Part shown: piece by piece, positions 37,575 to 46,623 of the stretch | Position numbering within the stretch: the stretch's first letter is position 1 | Layout: each line of letters opens with the position of its first letter | NCBI GenBank assembly: GCA_963721005.1 | Contig: CAVRHR010000003.1 | Location: forward strand, 1,798,001-1,862,000 | Source of the DNA: VAZQ01 sp963721005 | GTDB taxonomy: Bacteria > Pseudomonadota > Alphaproteobacteria > Rhizobiales > Xanthobacteraceae | Length of the DNA: 64,000 nt | Reading direction: 5' to 3' | Made by a program: the position numbers and the translations under genes | Notes under the pieces: generated by a model | The model's input: the letters and a program-made list of their open reading frames with translations, nothing else | Databases searched by the model: none | What the model was told of the DNA's origin: nothing

Positions 37575-38527
37575 TCGCTCTGTCCCGGAGCGAGCAGTAT
37601 CTGCGCGCTGCCGCGCAGGAATTTCAGGTTTTCCTGCTGCAGGCGGCCCATTTGCGCCTTGCGGTACGCATCGTAGACGTCGTTGCGAGCAGCTTCGAAC
37701 TCGATGAAGCGGGGCGGCCGGCGACGGTCCATCACCAGAACGTGCACTCCGTCGACTGCCGCCACGGGCTCTGAAACCTCGCCGTCACGCAAAGCGCTGG
37801 CGACCTGGAACAGCTGCGGGCCGAGGCGCAGCTTGGCGAAAAAATCGGTCTGCTCGCTGCTGTCCAAAAGGCCGGAATAGACGAAGCCGAAATGCTGCAT
37901 CACGTAGTCCAACGCCGCCCCGGAGCGCAACTGGTAGACCGCCTCCTCGGCGTCCGCCGCCGCCTGGGCGGTGCTTTGGTTGGCGTTCTGGTAACCGCCG
38001 ACATGGAGCACGATGTCATGCACCTGCATGTCGCCTCCCGCCGCGTAGCTGGAACGATGTGTCGCATAGAATGCCCGCAGCTCGGCATCGGTCGGCGCCT
38101 GCGCCAAAATCGGAGCCGCCACCTGCGTATTGACGCCGTCCACAAGCGCCGTGCGCGCTTCCTCCTCGAGCTCCGGGAGATCGAGCGCGAGGCTGCGTTG
38201 CACCAGCAGCTCTTCGTTGATCATCTCGCGCAGCACCTGGCGCCGCTGCTCGACGGTCGCCTCGTTGAATGGCCCCCCGGTCTCGGTCTCGGTCTGCTTG
38301 ACGAAGTCGCTCATCAGGATGCCGTGCTGATTGACCAGAGCGACGTAACCCGGCGGCACGGTGGTGACCGGCGTCGGTGCCGCCCGGAACAGCCCGATCC
38401 CGGCGATGAGCAGCCCGAGCGCAGCTCCAAGCGCCGGCAGGGCGAGGGTTCGGTGCGGACGCCTGGCGAACACGCCGAAGACTCGGGAGAGCCGGCGCGG
38501 GTGGTCGATGGTGTGCAGCTGTTGCAT
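37571..38527 (-). CDS. Membrane-anchored parvulin-type peptidyl-prolyl isomerase
   Basis: A 318-residue protein with an N-terminal membrane helix (ALPALGAALGLLIAGIGLF) and a periplasmic portion. A SurA-like helical stretch (REMINEELLVQRSLALDLPELEEEA) leads to the parvulin/PpiC-like domain (MQVHDIVLHVGG...YVMQHFGFVYSGLLDSSEQ...VAAVDGVHVLVMDRR). It is coupled to the HupE gene. Parvulins help fold envelope proteins, and here the partners may be the cluster's metal and cytochrome proteins. This family member is found with HupE in other Hyphomicrobiales as far as I recall. Confidence 0.82.
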   Translation of the reverse strand: MQQLHTIDHPRRLSRVFGVFARRPHRTLALPALGAALGLLIAGIGLFRAAPTPVTTVPPGYVALVNQHGILMSDFVKQTETETGGPFNEATVEQRRQVLREMINEELLVQRSLALDLPELEEEARTALVDGVNTQVAAPILAQAPTDAELRAFYATHRSSYAAGGDMQVHDIVLHVGGYQNANQSTAQAAADAEEAVYQLRSGAALDYVMQHFGFVYSGLLDSSEQTDFFAKLRLGPQLFQVASALRDGEVSEPVAAVDGVHVLVMDRRRPPRFIEFEAARNDVYDAYRKAQMGRLQQENLKFLRGSAQILLAPGQSE

Positions 38528-38569
38528 GCAGCAATCTCCGGACCGAAGCGCGCCCGCCCGATCAACGCC

Positions 38570-39370
38570 TCATGAGTGCGATACCGAGTATATATAAACC
38601 GCCAGCGCCCTGATCTGACCGAGATCGAGCGGACCGAGCCAAGCCGGGCAGATACCGTGCCGACCGAAGTAGAGCGAGCGGTATAGCGATTGCGCGTCCC
38701 CGCCATAGCTCCAGACATTGGCGGTCAGGTCCGGAGCCCCGTAGTCCGAATTGCCGCGCGCATCGTTGGCATGGCAATCGAAACACCGGCCTTTGCCGTT
38801 GAACAGCTTGGCGCCCTCCGTTGCGGCCTCCGCGAGATAGGGCTGACGGCTGAGCTGCAGAACGAACTGCACGACGTTTCGAATCTCGCCATCGCTCAGC
38901 GTGCCGCGCTGTCCGAACGCCGTCATGTCGCTGACGTCGTGCGCCTTGGGGTGTCCGGACCGGATGCCGAAAAGAATCGTCCGCTCGATGTCGAAGACGC
39001 TGCCGCTGCCGTAGAGCCAGACCGGGTCGACGAGATTCGGCGCGCCGATCGAACGGTTGCCCTTCATGTCGGCGCCATGGCAGCTTGCACAATGAGCGGC
39101 GAACAGCGGCTTGGCTTGCTGTGCGGCAAATTGCACCAGGGCGGGATCGAAACTTCCTTCGGAGGCAGGCGTCGTGAGCAGAAGTGTCTGCAGACGTTCC
39201 CGCCGAAGGTACTGAAACGCCCAGACGGTTCCGGCCAGAAGGATCACCACGGCGATCGCCAGCACCCGAAGCAGTCCGCCCGGCTCCAACAGGCGACGCA
39301 CCAAAGATCGCCCCGGTGCGCGGGAGGACAACGGGTCTTCGCTCACGGTGCCATAATCGGTCTTGTCCAC
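38570..39370 (-). CDS. Membrane-anchored diheme c-type cytochrome
   Basis: A 266-residue cytochrome: one N-terminal membrane helix (VLAIAVVILLAGTVWAFQYL) and two heme-binding motifs, CASCH and CFDCH. The arrangement and the ending PLDLGQIRALAVYIYSVSHS resemble the CcoP/FixP soluble part. The GTG at 39370 is taken as the start; its ribosome-binding site is weak and an internal GTG (VSEDP) is an alternative. It is divergent from the SPFH/metal-ATPase operon and shares an 81-bp promoter region with it. Confidence 0.85.
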   Translation of the reverse strand: MDKTDYGTVSEDPLSSRAPGRSLVRRLLEPGGLLRVLAIAVVILLAGTVWAFQYLRRERLQTLLLTTPASEGSFDPALVQFAAQQAKPLFAAHCASCHGADMKGNRSIGAPNLVDPVWLYGSGSVFDIERTILFGIRSGHPKAHDVSDMTAFGQRGTLSDGEIRNVVQFVLQLSRQPYLAEAATEGAKLFNGKGRCFDCHANDARGNSDYGAPDLTANVWSYGGDAQSLYRSLYFGRHGICPAWLGPLDLGQIRALAVYIYSVSHS

Positions 39371-39378
39371 TGGGACAA
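39363..39378. promoter_or_regulatory. Short dyad at the cytochrome start in the divergent promoter region
   Basis: TTGTCC-N4-GGACAA is a perfect 6-bp inverted repeat overlapping the start codon of the diheme cytochrome, 75 bp from the start of the SPFH gene. It could be an operator for a metal-responsive regulator, but this rests on position alone. Confidence 0.3.
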
Positions 39379-39451
39379 CATGCCTCTAAATGCTGCTATC
39401 ACCCCCCCGCATGGGGGCTATGTTATTATCGAATTGAGCCGGGATCACTAG

Positions 39452-41561
39452 ATGGACAAGTCGGAATCGGTCAAGGGGCTCTTGCCGGCCGCGGCGTCAG
39501 GCCGCCCGCATCGGTTTTTGCGTCGTCTCGTCTGGCTCTACGGCAGCTTCGCCGTTGCGACGAGCGTCTTCCTATCCATCTCGCTGTGGCCGGTCGCCGG
39601 TGTCGAGCCGGCCAAGGTCCTGGCGAACGAAGCCATCGTTGGCGGGCTCGGCGCCATGACCATGTCGGCCCTGCTTCTGGCGCTGACCGGGCTGGTGGCC
39701 ACGCTCGCGCTGACGGCAGCGCGGCAGCCGCGGCTGCTCGCGGCGGAAACGGCGCAGACGGGTGGCTGGTGGCCGGCACACCGCGGTCCTGGATTCGCGG
39801 CGCGGACCGCACAAGGCGTGATCGTGCCGTTCGGTGCCGTGCTGGTTTACGGGGTCTCCTGGTTGCTCTGGCCGGCCACGGACAAGCTCGCGCAAGCGGC
39901 CGCCGACGCCAATTTCCTGGCGGCGTTCGCGTTCGCCCTGGCGTTCGTCTCGCTGGTAGCCGAGCGCATGATGCATGCGTTTCCGGAGCCGCAGCTGCCG
40001 GAGGTACCGTCGCTGCGTCGGCTCCTGCTGCTGACGACGGTCGTTCTCGCCGCCGCGGGCTGCGTCGAGGTTGGGCGCGGAGCCGGGTTCACCTGGATTG
40101 CGTGGCCCGCGCTCGCGCTGATTTGCGTGATTGCGGTGGTCGCGATCGAGCTAGCGGTGCGGGCATTGGCGCGCCTGTTCTTGCCGGCGCCGGCACCAGC
40201 GGCGGCGCGCGCCGTGACGGACAGCCTGGTCGCGACGGTGCTGACCGGCGGTCCGCGCACCCCCGGCGTGCTGATCCGCACCCATCTCGGGTTGGATTTC
40301 GCGCGCAGCTGGGCGCTGACCTATCTGAGCGCGGCGCTCTTGCCGGCGCTGCTCGCCACCACGGTTTTGTGCTGGGGTCTGAGCGGCCTCAAGCTGATCG
40401 ATCTCGGCGAGCGAGGGGTCTACGAGCGGCTGGGCGCGCCGGTCGCGGTGCTGGGCCCCGGGCTGCATCTGCTGCTGCCCTGGCCGCTCGGCCGGCTGCG
40501 GCCGGTCGAGTACGACAAGATCCACGCCGTGGCTGTGGGCGTCGACCAGACCGAGGCGGCCGGTGAGGACGAGCAGATCGACGCCGAGGCGACGCCGCCG
40601 GCGAGCATGAATCATCTTTGGGAGACGGCGCAACCGACCGAGGCTCAGTATCTGGTTGCGAGCCAAAACGGCAATCAGCAAGGCTTCCAAGTGGTCAGCG
40701 CCGAGATTTCGAGTCCTTTACCGGACCGGTCTGACCGACATGGACGCCAAGCAGGCGGTTTACGGAGCCGTCGATCAAGAGGCGCTGGTCAGGGAAGCGG
40801 CGAGCCGCTTGCTGGTCCGCTACTTCAACTCGCGCACCCTCGACGCGGTGCTCGGCGCGCGCCGCGAAACTCTCGCCGAGGAATTGCGATCGGCGCTCGC
40901 CCGCGTGGTCGCGGCCCGCAATGCCGGCATCGAGATCGTCGCCGTCACGATCGAGGCGATCCACCCGCCGCTCGGCGCCGCCGCGGCCTATCACGCGGTG
41001 CAAGCGGCCGAGATCAAAGCCCAGGTCAGCGTCTCCGACGAGACCGGCCGTGCCAAGCGCATGGCGGGCGTGGCCCAGCAGGAGTCCCGGCAGCTGATCG
41101 ATGGTTCCCAGGCGACAGCTACCGAAGCCGTGCAGAATGCGACCGGAGAAGCCTATCGGTTCTCCATGGATCGGCGCGCCTCCCAGGAAGGACCCGCGTT
41201 TCTGCTGGAACGATCCTACAGCAATCTGGTCGGTGCCTTGAAGCAGACCCCGCTCACCATCATCGATCACCGTCTCAGCTCGACGCAAAGCCCGGTCATC
41301 GATCTGCGGTCGGCCGGCGCCTCGCCGCCAGCTCCCGCCGCCGCATCGCCCGCAACCGCACCGGGAGGCACCTCGCCTGGCTCTTCGTCGAGCGGCGCGC
41401 CCGCGGCGCGGCCTGCGGCACGCCCGCCCTCCAGCGGCGCTTCCCCATCCTTGACTTCCGCAAATCGAGGATGCGAACTGACCCCAACAACTCTTCAACC
41501 CGGTACCAAGTCCTATGTTCAGTCACCATCACGGCCCCAAGCACCATCCGGAAGATCATGA
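39452..41561 (+). pseudogene. HflK-like SPFH protein fused to a polytopic N-terminus, one frameshift
   Basis: An SPFH/band-7 protein related to HflK, the membrane modulator of FtsH. The first 300 or so residues hold about six extra membrane helices (from RRLVWLYGSFAVATSVFLSISLW on), where E. coli HflK has one. The SPFH start is seen in LIDLGERGVYERLGAPVAVLGPGLHLLLPWPLG. A run of TTT at 40707-40709 has one T too many: frame one ends QGFQVVSAEI and frame two continues RVLYRTGLTDMDAKQAVYG. Removing one base restores an intact protein of about 700 residues. The tail is Pro/Ala/Ser-rich and overlaps the next gene. A true knockout cannot be excluded. Confidence 0.78.
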
Positions 41562-42618
41562 CCATGATCATGACCACGATCATGACGACCATGATCACGA
41601 CGACGATCATGATCATGAATTCGGCGCGCGGTTCGGTCTGGGTGTGCGGACCGCGTTCGCCACCCTGATCTTGGCGGCTGCCGTGGTCGCGGCTTGCATC
41701 GTGATGATTCCAGCGGGCGAAGGCGGCGTCATCACCCGCTTCGGCGATCCCAGCCGGGTGCTGACCGAGCCGGGCCTCGCCTGGAAGCTGCCGGTGCCGT
41801 TCGAGACCACGATCCCGATCGATCTGCGCCTGCGCACGACCTCGACCGGGCTTCAGGATGTCGGTACCCGCGATGGGTTGCGCGTGCTGGTGCAGGCCTA
41901 CGTGGCTTGGCAGGTATCGAGCGATCCGGATCGCATCCGCCAGTTCCTCCGCTCCGTCCGCAATCAGCCGGATGAAGCCGCGCGGCAAATTCGCAGCTTC
42001 GTCAGCGCCGCGCTGCACGTGACGGCGAGCAACTTCGGTCTCGCCGACCTGGTCAACAGCGACGAGAGCAAGGTTCGGCTCGATGCGTTCGAGGAGCAGC
42101 TGCGCGACCAGGTCGCCGCGCGCCTGCTGCAGGTCTACGGCATCGAGATTCGCGACGTCGGGATCGAGCGGTTGACGCTGCCGAACGAGACCCTGGCGGC
42201 GACCGTCGATCGCATGCGCGCCGAGCGCGAGACGGTGGCGGCCGAGCGCACCGCGGAAGGGCTGCGACGCGCCGCCGAAATTCGCGCCGACGCCGACCGT
42301 GACGGCCGCGAGGTCGTCGCCAAGGCGCGCGAGAAGGCCGCCGAGACCGAAGCGAACGCCGAGCAGCAGGCGGCCCACATCTACGCCGACGCATACCGCG
42401 GCGACCCCGATCTTTATACGATGCTGCGGTCGCTCGAATCGATCAACAAGATGGTCGGCCGCAATACCAGCATCCTGTTGCGGACCGACGCGGCGCCGTT
42501 CCGCGTGCTGGTCGATGGCCCCACCAGCACCCTGCCGGGAGCGGTCTCGCCGGCCGTCCAGATTCCGGCGTTGCCGGGCGCCGTCGCCCCGACCGCCCAG
42601 GCTCCGGCCCCGCAATGA
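41515..42618 (+). CDS. HflC-like SPFH protein with His/Asp-rich N-terminus
   Basis: A 367-residue SPFH protein. Residues 2-38 are almost entirely His and Asp (MFSHHHGPKHHPEDHDHDH and more), a strong candidate for binding Zn, Ni, Co or Cu, and lie on the cytoplasmic side before a membrane helix (TAFATLILAAAVVAACIVMI). The SPFH domain (GEGGVITRFGDPSRVLTEPGLAWKLPVPFE...GIEIRDVGIERLTLP) and coiled tail (AERTAEGLRRAAEIRADADRDGREVVAKA) match HflC. The start overlaps the end of the preceding gene. Ordinary HflC lacks the His tract, so it may sense or deliver metal. Confidence 0.88.
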   Translation: MFSHHHGPKHHPEDHDHDHDHDHDDHDHDDDHDHEFGARFGLGVRTAFATLILAAAVVAACIVMIPAGEGGVITRFGDPSRVLTEPGLAWKLPVPFETTIPIDLRLRTTSTGLQDVGTRDGLRVLVQAYVAWQVSSDPDRIRQFLRSVRNQPDEAARQIRSFVSAALHVTASNFGLADLVNSDESKVRLDAFEEQLRDQVAARLLQVYGIEIRDVGIERLTLPNETLAATVDRMRAERETVAAERTAEGLRRAAEIRADADRDGREVVAKAREKAAETEANAEQQAAHIYADAYRGDPDLYTMLRSLESINKMVGRNTSILLRTDAAPFRVLVDGPTSTLPGAVSPAVQIPALPGAVAPTAQAPAPQ

Positions 42619-43715
42619 CGAACGCGGCATTCGACGATCTGCGACAGGTCGCGACCGAAGCGCAGGTCGGTCCTCCGCCGGTGCCCCCGCCCGGGCCGAT
42701 CGCGCAATCCGTGGCGATCGGATTTCGTGCGGTTTACATCGCGACTCTGCTGATGTGCATCGTCTGGCTCGCCAGCAACGTGCGGCAAATTCCTCCGGAC
42801 AGCCAGGCGGTGGTGCTGCGGTTCGGCGGCATCGTCCGGACGCAGGACGCCGGGCTGCTGCTCGGCTGGCCGCGACCGATCGAGCAGGTCTATCTCCTGC
42901 CCGGCGTAGATCGGCTCTTGAGCCAGACGGTCACGGCGCTCCCCGCGACCGCTGCTGCTCCGGTGCCGGCGTCCGATGAAGCGCCCGCGAACGCCGACAC
43001 CTATCTGACCGGCGATGGCGGCGTGGTGCTGCTCGACGCGACGCTGATCTACCGCATCACGGATCCGCGGGCCTTCATGCTGGCCGAGCGGCATGTCGCG
43101 CCCGCGCTCAACCGGGTGTTTCACGCCACCGCGGTCAGGGTGACGGCGCGGCGCAGCCTCAACGACTTCCTGGTCGCGCGCCCGAACGCCGAGGGGGCCG
43201 ACGCGGGTCAGTCCGCCAGCCCGATGAGCGCGGCGCTCCGGGACGAATTGCTCAAGGGTGTGGCCGCGCGACTGCAGATCATGAGCGCGGCAGGAAGCCC
43301 ATTGGGTGTCGAGGTCGACCGCATTGACTTGACGGCCCGGCTGCCGCCGGTGGCCAAGGTGGCGTTCGACTCCGTGCTGACCGCAACGCAGGCAGCGGAC
43401 CAGAACGTCGCGACCGCGCGCACCCAGGCCGAACGGCGGCGCCAGGGAGCGGAGCGTGAGCGCGACCGGCTGCTCAGCTCCGCGCAGGCCACCGCCACCG
43501 AGCATATTACGACCGCGCGCGTGGATACCGCGTCGATCCGCGCGTTGGAGAACGAGCTGCGCGCGGTCCAGAACGAGGGCACGTCGCAGACCCGCGACAG
43601 CCTGCTGCAGCGGGTTTACCGTGACCGCGTCGCCGGGATCATCGGCCGGATCGGCACCATGTCCTTGGTCGATCCGCAAAGCGGGGCGCGCTACGTCATG
43701 CCGGGGAGGCAGTAA
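42615..43715 (+). CDS. Second HflK-like SPFH protein
   Basis: A 366-residue SPFH protein. A Pro-rich N-terminus precedes one membrane helix (AVYIATLLMCIVWLASNV) and the band-7 domain (IPPDSQAVVLRFGGIVRTQDAGLLLGWPRPIEQV). A long coiled-coil region (ARTQAERRRQGAERERDRLLSSAQATATEHI) ends in LVDPQSGARYVMPG. It overlaps its neighbours at both ends: ATGA with the HflC-like gene and TAATG with the P-type ATPase. This indicates tightly coupled translation of all three. Three SPFH proteins in a row are unusual, since HflKC is normally one pair. Confidence 0.85.
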   Translation: MTNAAFDDLRQVATEAQVGPPPVPPPGPIAQSVAIGFRAVYIATLLMCIVWLASNVRQIPPDSQAVVLRFGGIVRTQDAGLLLGWPRPIEQVYLLPGVDRLLSQTVTALPATAAAPVPASDEAPANADTYLTGDGGVVLLDATLIYRITDPRAFMLAERHVAPALNRVFHATAVRVTARRSLNDFLVARPNAEGADAGQSASPMSAALRDELLKGVAARLQIMSAAGSPLGVEVDRIDLTARLPPVAKVAFDSVLTATQAADQNVATARTQAERRRQGAERERDRLLSSAQATATEHITTARVDTASIRALENELRAVQNEGTSQTRDSLLQRVYRDRVAGIIGRIGTMSLVDPQSGARYVMPGRQ

Positions 43716-45649
43716 TGGCCGTTACCACAGAGATCATGCCGACTTCCGGGTCCGCGCCGTCGGCGAGGCGGCCCTTGCTGGATCGCGCCGAGCGCATCGT
43801 GCTGGCTCTTCGGCTGACGATCGCGCTCGCGGCGCTCTGCCTGCTCATCGTCGCCAGCGGCATGTATTTCCTGGTGCCCTCGGAACGTGGCGTGGCGGAT
43901 CTGATCGCCGGCGCGGCGGCGGCGCTCGTGGCGGTCCCGGTGCTGACCGCCGCATGGGACAGCCTGCGCCATCCGAGCCTGCATGGCATCACCGATCGCC
44001 TCATCGCGCTCGCCCTGGTGGCCGCCTGGGCGACCGGCGATCTGATGACGGCCGCACTGCTGCCCATCGTCATGACGATCGGGCATGTGCTCGAGGAACG
44101 CAGCATGCTGGGATCGAACGAGGCAGTGCGCGCCTTGACCCAGCTGACCCAGAACGATGCCCGACGGCTGTTGCCTGACGGCGAGACCGAGCTGGTGCCG
44201 ACCGCCGCCCTGCGGGTCGGCGACGTGATCGAGATTCGCGCCGGCGAGCGGGTGCCGGCGGACGGCTTCGTGCGCCGCGGCGCATCCAGCCTCGATCTGG
44301 CCTCGCTCACCGGCGAGTCGGTTCCGGTCGAGATCGCAGAAGGCGACGTCACGCTCGCCGGCGCGATGAACATCGACGGGCTGCTGCAGATCGAGCTCAC
44401 ACGGGTCGGCCGCGACACTACCCTCGGCCGCATCATCACCCTGATGCGCGAGGCCGAGAACGCAAAGCCGCCGGTCACCCGCCTGCTCGACCGCTATGCG
44501 GGTCAATACATGGCGCTGGTGCTGCTGGTCGCCGCCGGGGTCTGGTTCGTCACCGGCAATGTGCCGGCGATGCTGGCCGTGCTGGTGGCATCGTGTCCGT
44601 GCGCCCTGGTGCTGGCCGCTCCCGCGACCGCGATTGCGGCGATCGCGGTCGCGGCCCGGCACGGTATCCTGATCAAGGGCTCCGGCTTCCTGGAGCAGCT
44701 CGCCGACGTGACCTCGGTGGTGTTCGACAAGACCGGCACCATCACGACCGGAAATCTGCACTTGGCTCAGGTGCGGCCGGTCGGCGGAGCCGACCCCGAT
44801 CTGGTGCGCCGGCTCGCCGCCAGTCTCGGCGCCGCCAGCAACCACCCGCTCAGCCGGGCTGCCGCCGGCGCCGTCCCCGAGGCCGAGCGCCTGCCACTGG
44901 ATTCCTCGCGCGAATTCGGCGGGTTCGGCGTGACGGCGACATATGAAGGAGAACCGGTGGCGCTGGGCCGCGCGGACCTGTTTGCTCGCCTCGATGTTCC
45001 AGCCCCGCCGCCTCCCGAGCACGACGGACCTGTTGCGGGCGTGAGCCTGGGCCGGAATTTTCTCGGCTGGTTGCTGTTCGTCGATCAGATCCGGCCCGGC
45101 GCCGGCGCCGCGCTTCGCGACCTCAAGGCGCTCGGGGTCGAGCGAATGCTGCTGCTGACCGGCGACCGCACCGATGTTGCCCGTCATGTGGCCACCGAGG
45201 TCGGGATCGACGAGGTCTGCGCCGAGATGCTTCCCGAGCAAAAGATGGATCGGGTGATGGCGGAGATCAAATCCGGCCATCGGCCGATGGTCGTGGGCGA
45301 TGGCATCAACGACTCGCTGGCTCTGCGTGCCGGGGCCGTCGGTGTCGCGATGGGCGCACAGGGTGCCGACGTTGCCTTGGCATCGGCCGACCTCGCGCTG
45401 ATCACCAACGACCTGCGCCGGCTCGGCACCTGCATCAGGCTCAGTCGCCGCTGCCGCACCACCATCTCGGTCAACGTCGCGATCGGCCTAGGCTTCACGT
45501 TCGTCCTGACCGCCCTTGCCGCCGCCGGCGTTCTGGGCGTCGAGGCGCCGATCATCGCCGCGATCCTGCACAATCTCAGCACGTTCCTCGGCCTCGGCAA
45601 TGCCGGTCGCCTGCTGCTGTTCGACGAAACGCAAGCCGCAGCGGCGTAA
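43715..45649 (+). CDS. P1B-type heavy-metal-transporting ATPase
   Basis: A 644-residue P1B-type ATPase with the transport motif CPC at about residues 294-296, phosphorylation site DKTGT (D338), TGES in the actuator domain, the HP dipeptide (SNHPLSRAA) of metal pumps and GDGIND near the C-terminus. It has no N-terminal HMA or Cys/His metal-binding domain. The last helices read AILHNLSTFLGLGN, unlike the canonical Cu or Zn classes, so the ion is uncertain. It starts one base into the stop of the preceding SPFH gene. The His-rich HflC-like partner could supply the missing metal-binding function. Confidence 0.9.
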   Translation: MAVTTEIMPTSGSAPSARRPLLDRAERIVLALRLTIALAALCLLIVASGMYFLVPSERGVADLIAGAAAALVAVPVLTAAWDSLRHPSLHGITDRLIALALVAAWATGDLMTAALLPIVMTIGHVLEERSMLGSNEAVRALTQLTQNDARRLLPDGETELVPTAALRVGDVIEIRAGERVPADGFVRRGASSLDLASLTGESVPVEIAEGDVTLAGAMNIDGLLQIELTRVGRDTTLGRIITLMREAENAKPPVTRLLDRYAGQYMALVLLVAAGVWFVTGNVPAMLAVLVASCPCALVLAAPATAIAAIAVAARHGILIKGSGFLEQLADVTSVVFDKTGTITTGNLHLAQVRPVGGADPDLVRRLAASLGAASNHPLSRAAAGAVPEAERLPLDSSREFGGFGVTATYEGEPVALGRADLFARLDVPAPPPPEHDGPVAGVSLGRNFLGWLLFVDQIRPGAGAALRDLKALGVERMLLLTGDRTDVARHVATEVGIDEVCAEMLPEQKMDRVMAEIKSGHRPMVVGDGINDSLALRAGAVGVAMGAQGADVALASADLALITNDLRRLGTCIRLSRRCRTTISVNVAIGLGFTFVLTALAAAGVLGVEAPIIAAILHNLSTFLGLGNAGRLLLFDETQAAAA

Positions 45650-45684
45650 CCATCGCGGCCAGCAGGGTAGCGGCGAGAGGTCGG

Positions 45685-46308
45685 ATGAGACTTTCGCGTT
45701 GGTTGCTCGCGCCGCTGCTGCTCGTCGGGCTCGTCGGCGCGTGGTTCGCGTTGAAGCCGCGAAGCGCGGAACCGCAGGCCGCTCTGGCGTTGCACAGGGA
45801 GGAGATATTCGGAGACCCGGACAGTCCGGTCGGGGGCAATCCCGAAGGTGACGTCACGCTGGTCGAGTTCTTCGACTACAACTGTCCCTATTGCCGACAG
45901 ACCGCGCCCCTGATCGGGCAGATGGAGGCCGCCGATCCCCGGCTGCGCGTGGTGTACAAGCAATTCCCGGTTCTCGGTCCTGGCTCGGTGTTTGCGGCCA
46001 AAGCGGCGCTCGCAGCCCACCGCCAGAAGAAATTCATCGCCTTCCACCGGGCGCTATATCAAATTCGCGGGCGGGTCGACGAAAGCCGGACGCTGCGCGC
46101 GGCCGAAGCGGCAGGTCTCGATGTGGCGCGCCTCAAATCCGATATGCAGGATCCCGCGATCGAGGCCATGCTGAGCCGGAACTTGGCGCTCGCCCGCCTG
46201 CTCGGGATCGACGACACGCCCGGCTTCGTGATCGGACGCCAAATCCTCCCCGGCTTCACCCAACTGAATGTGCTGCAAGCGGCCGTCCGCAGCGCGCGAG
46301 GCGGCTAG
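45685..46308 (+). CDS. DsbA-family thiol oxidoreductase
   Basis: A 207-residue periplasmic protein: signal or membrane anchor (LLAPLLLVGLVGAWFAL), then a thioredoxin/DsbA fold with the active site CPYC at about residues 67-70 (FFDYNCPYCRQTAPLI). The cis-Pro segment is DTPGFVIG. Such ScsC/BdbD-like proteins handle disulfides of exported proteins. It follows the metal ATPase by 35 bases in the same operon, suggesting thiol control of metal-binding or cytochrome proteins in the cluster. Confidence 0.85.
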   Translation: MRLSRWLLAPLLLVGLVGAWFALKPRSAEPQAALALHREEIFGDPDSPVGGNPEGDVTLVEFFDYNCPYCRQTAPLIGQMEAADPRLRVVYKQFPVLGPGSVFAAKAALAAHRQKKFIAFHRALYQIRGRVDESRTLRAAEAAGLDVARLKSDMQDPAIEAMLSRNLALARLLGIDDTPGFVIGRQILPGFTQLNVLQAAVRSARGG

Positions 46309-46435
46309 AGCATTTTCAGGAAAATGCCTGCCCCCACGGAGGCGGGGGTGGAATCCGGCTTTCCGTCCGAAAATGCGACAAATGCAAAAATGCAAGAGCG
46401 GTTTCTTTCTCCAGTCCATGTGAAACCGCTCCAGC
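46307..46435. repeat. Palindromic intergenic repeat (GCATTTTC/GAGCGGTTTC type)
   Basis: It contains GCATTTTC-AG-GAAAATGC (46310-46327) and a perfect 10-bp pair GAGCGGTTTC / GAAACCGCTC (46396-46405, 46422-46431). Elements of this composition (AGAGCATTTTC... then a second hairpin) are widespread between genes in Bradyrhizobium relatives. It separates the DsbA gene from the cytochrome gene. Confidence 0.6.
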
Positions 46436-46623
46436 CAGCGCTCCACCAGCCGGGTCACGCTCGTCTTCGCATCGGCGGCCGTTTCGCCGGCGTAGCCAAA
46501 TAGCTAACTTGGTGTAGCTCCGGCGGAGGCTGTGAGAACGGAAAGACTTTCGCTATGCTCAAGCTTGTGGTTCGAGCCGCTTGTGCTCGGCCGGGACAGG
46601 GGCGATTTTACAGGAGGTGCGAG
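46309..46623. other. Intergenic region (315 bp) with a dispersed repeat
   Basis: Most of the region up to about 46435 is the palindromic repeat listed separately. The rest leads to the cytochrome c-prime gene. No further gene is seen; the AGGAGG at 46612-46617 is that gene's ribosome-binding site. Confidence 0.4.

Noticed and set aside
41400..41668. Met/Ile/Thr-rich end of the first SPFH frame (MTMIMTTIMTTM type)
   Set aside because: It is the out-of-frame reading of the His/Asp tract of the HflC-like gene, created by the frameshift.
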